Shown here piece after piece: positions 62,683-64,000 of a stretch of DNA of 64,000 nucleotides. The translations under genes and the position numbers were made by a program. The stretch is from Volvox africanus (lineage: Eukaryota; Chlorophyta; Chlorophyceae; Chlamydomonadales; Volvocaceae): NCBI GenBank assembly GCA_030268105.1, contig BSDZ01000008.1:1488001-1552000 (forward strand), read 5' to 3'. Within the stretch, counting starts at the first letter, position 1; each line of letters begins with the position of its first letter. The notes under the pieces were generated by a model that saw only the letters and a list, made by a program, of their open reading frames with translations, was not told the origin of the DNA and made no database searches.

Positions 62683-64000
62683 ATGGTTGGCGTGGGCGAC
62701 ACGAGTGGAAAGATACCGCCCGAGATCACACGGCAGGCAACGGAGAAATGCACGCAACTGACGCCGCTGGAAGCAGCGCATGTGAGGACCTTGCGCGGAC
62801 CCCGTTGTGGATGCCATGTTTATGACTCGTAAAGTGCATCGATAATAAACTCTAGGATCTTTACTGTTTGATTGTAAAAATCCGACCTGGTCCTCAATAC
62901 CGTGAAACCCACCGCAGATTTACGCAATCCTCAAACAGACTCTCGAAAAGCTTGCGCTTGTGGGGGTCATCACAGTTGATCCGAAGGTCCAAGCCCATGA
63001 ACTCACGCAAAGTGTGGGCGAAGAGATTTCACGCATGATCGCCGAGCAGAAGAAACTGGAGGGCCGCTTCGAGGAGCTCGTGGCAATGCAACATGTCCTG
63101 CGGCATCAGCCGAACAAGACAAAGCTGATGGAAAACCAGGCAAATGGGTGACAGAGTGGGAAAGGAATTTGGTCCTTCCCTCGCGTATTAGGATTGTTAC
63201 CATGTCCCATCTGCATGTTCCAAGTCCATAACCGCCTTGGCGATATCCAACCAACAAAATGGAGCAGTAAAGCACGTTTAAGATTTCGGCATGTCATGTA
63301 TAAACCACAGAACGAACTCCAAAAGGTGGCGGAGGCTTTAAGGCAGAGCACAAAGCAGCTGTGCCGCAATCTGAAGGACAACCCTAACGTTGCGGAGAAT
63401 ATGCTGAAGGTATGAGTGAAACAGATCGCACACGTTATACTGGTATAGATCGATTGCTCCTACTTTCATAGAAAGCAAATCCCGGGTAGGGGATCTTTGC
63501 TGGATCACGGAAGTCTTCACCATGACCCAAACCTGGAAAGTGCTCTGGCGCACCTCGACCCTGCATGGTGAGCACTGGGTTTCATGGCCGAGGGATACAA
63601 ACCTTCTTGCCGTGCCGCTGGGTGTTGCTCACAAGGTGGCTAGCGAGCGACAGGCGCTTCAACTGCTGCTGTCGGGCTGTCTCAACGAGATCGAGGTGTT
63701 TGGCAAGCTGCAGCCGTTGTTAGAGAGCGTCATGGCGCAGGAGGCCGCTGAGCAGGCCATGGAGGAGACCATTGAACGGGAAAAGAACACGACCGCAGCT
63801 GTAAGGCAGCTCCGAAATGATCTGCGCGAGGAAAAGCTCGACCATGAGGAAAGGGTGGGTAGGCTTCTGAAGGATCTCACAGTGGGTTTGACAACATGTC
63901 AAACCCACTGATACTTGATAGAAAGTTTGTGGATTAGATTGCGGTAACCCATCCTTGTGTGATGTTGGATGTACATTTGTTGCGCTGAGAGATTTCAGGC
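62683..64000 (+). CDS. DRC9: Dynein regulatory complex subunit 9 (IQCG/CFAP122), 3' end outside window
   Basis: Exons: 62683-62781, 62918-63139, 63311-63409, 63636-63854. All are in phase 0, giving the first 213 residues. The gene continues beyond the window. The start is ATG 62683, chosen because its exon ends at a good donor and reads straight into LEKLALVGVI. The segment CRNLKDNPNVAENMLK followed by SERQALQLLLSGCLNEI is the signature of DRC9/IQCG. Upstream there is KLEGRFEELVAMQH, and downstream a coiled coil rich in Glu, Arg and Gln. The IQ motif of the family lies further on and is not visible here. DRC9 is part of the nexin-dynein regulatory complex that links axonemal doublets and controls dynein, so the organism builds motile cilia. 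Intron 2 appears to use a GC donor at 63140. The donor of the last exon is less sure, because the frame stays open to 63911. Confidence 0.88.

Overview
This is a nuclear genomic window from a eukaryote, most likely a flagellated chlorophyte green alga of the volvocine or chlorophycean type. The evidence is direct: almost every gene is split into many short exons by GT-AG introns of about 100-900 bases. Introns and linkers are full of microsatellites and minisatellites. Coding exons carry Gln, Ala, Pro and Gly runs. Degenerate TTTTAGGG (Chlamydomonas-type telomere) repeats occur inside the sequence. The right-hand gene encodes DRC9/IQCG, a subunit of the nexin-dynein regulatory complex, so the organism has motile cilia. 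No bacterial, organellar or viral gene was recognised.

Layout. (1) 1890-14278, minus: a 17-exon SNF2/RAD5-type ATPase with an embedded RING finger. (2) 14853-25277, plus: a very large multi-exon alpha-helical protein that weakly resembles KIAA0825 (DUF4495). (3) 26536-33404, plus: an eight-exon, 1835-residue protein ending in a protein kinase domain. (4) 33405-37544: about 4 kb with no supported gene. (5) About 37545-40374, minus: one or two poorly resolved genes, including a PB1-like domain and a two-helix hydrophobic tail. (6) 40572-46393, plus: an M24B aminopeptidase P of the XPNPEP3/ICP55 type with all five metal ligands. (7) 47386-51424, minus: an unrecognised multi-exon gene. (8) 52124-54264, plus: a small three-exon gene whose middle exon sits between two arms of a 160-base inverted repeat. 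(9) 54265-56405: scattered exon-like stretches. (10) 56406-62075, minus: exons for a protein with an N-terminal UBZ4-like zinc finger and, in a block that may belong to the same gene, an unnamed helical domain. A small plus-strand coding stretch lies in the large internal gap. (11) 62683 to the right edge, plus: DRC9, cut by the window end.

Gene order shows four head-to-head pairs: SNF2 and KIAA0825-like, PB1 gene and aminopeptidase, unknown and small gene, UBZ gene and DRC9. The start codons are about 200-700 bases apart, so each gap probably works as a bidirectional promoter. The genes do not form one pathway. Themes are genome maintenance and chromatin (SNF2/RING, possibly the UBZ protein), protein maturation in organelles (aminopeptidase), signalling (kinase, PB1) and cilia (DRC9). 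Exon borders were chosen by splice consensus plus reading-phase agreement. Where the phases do not close, this is stated in the entry.
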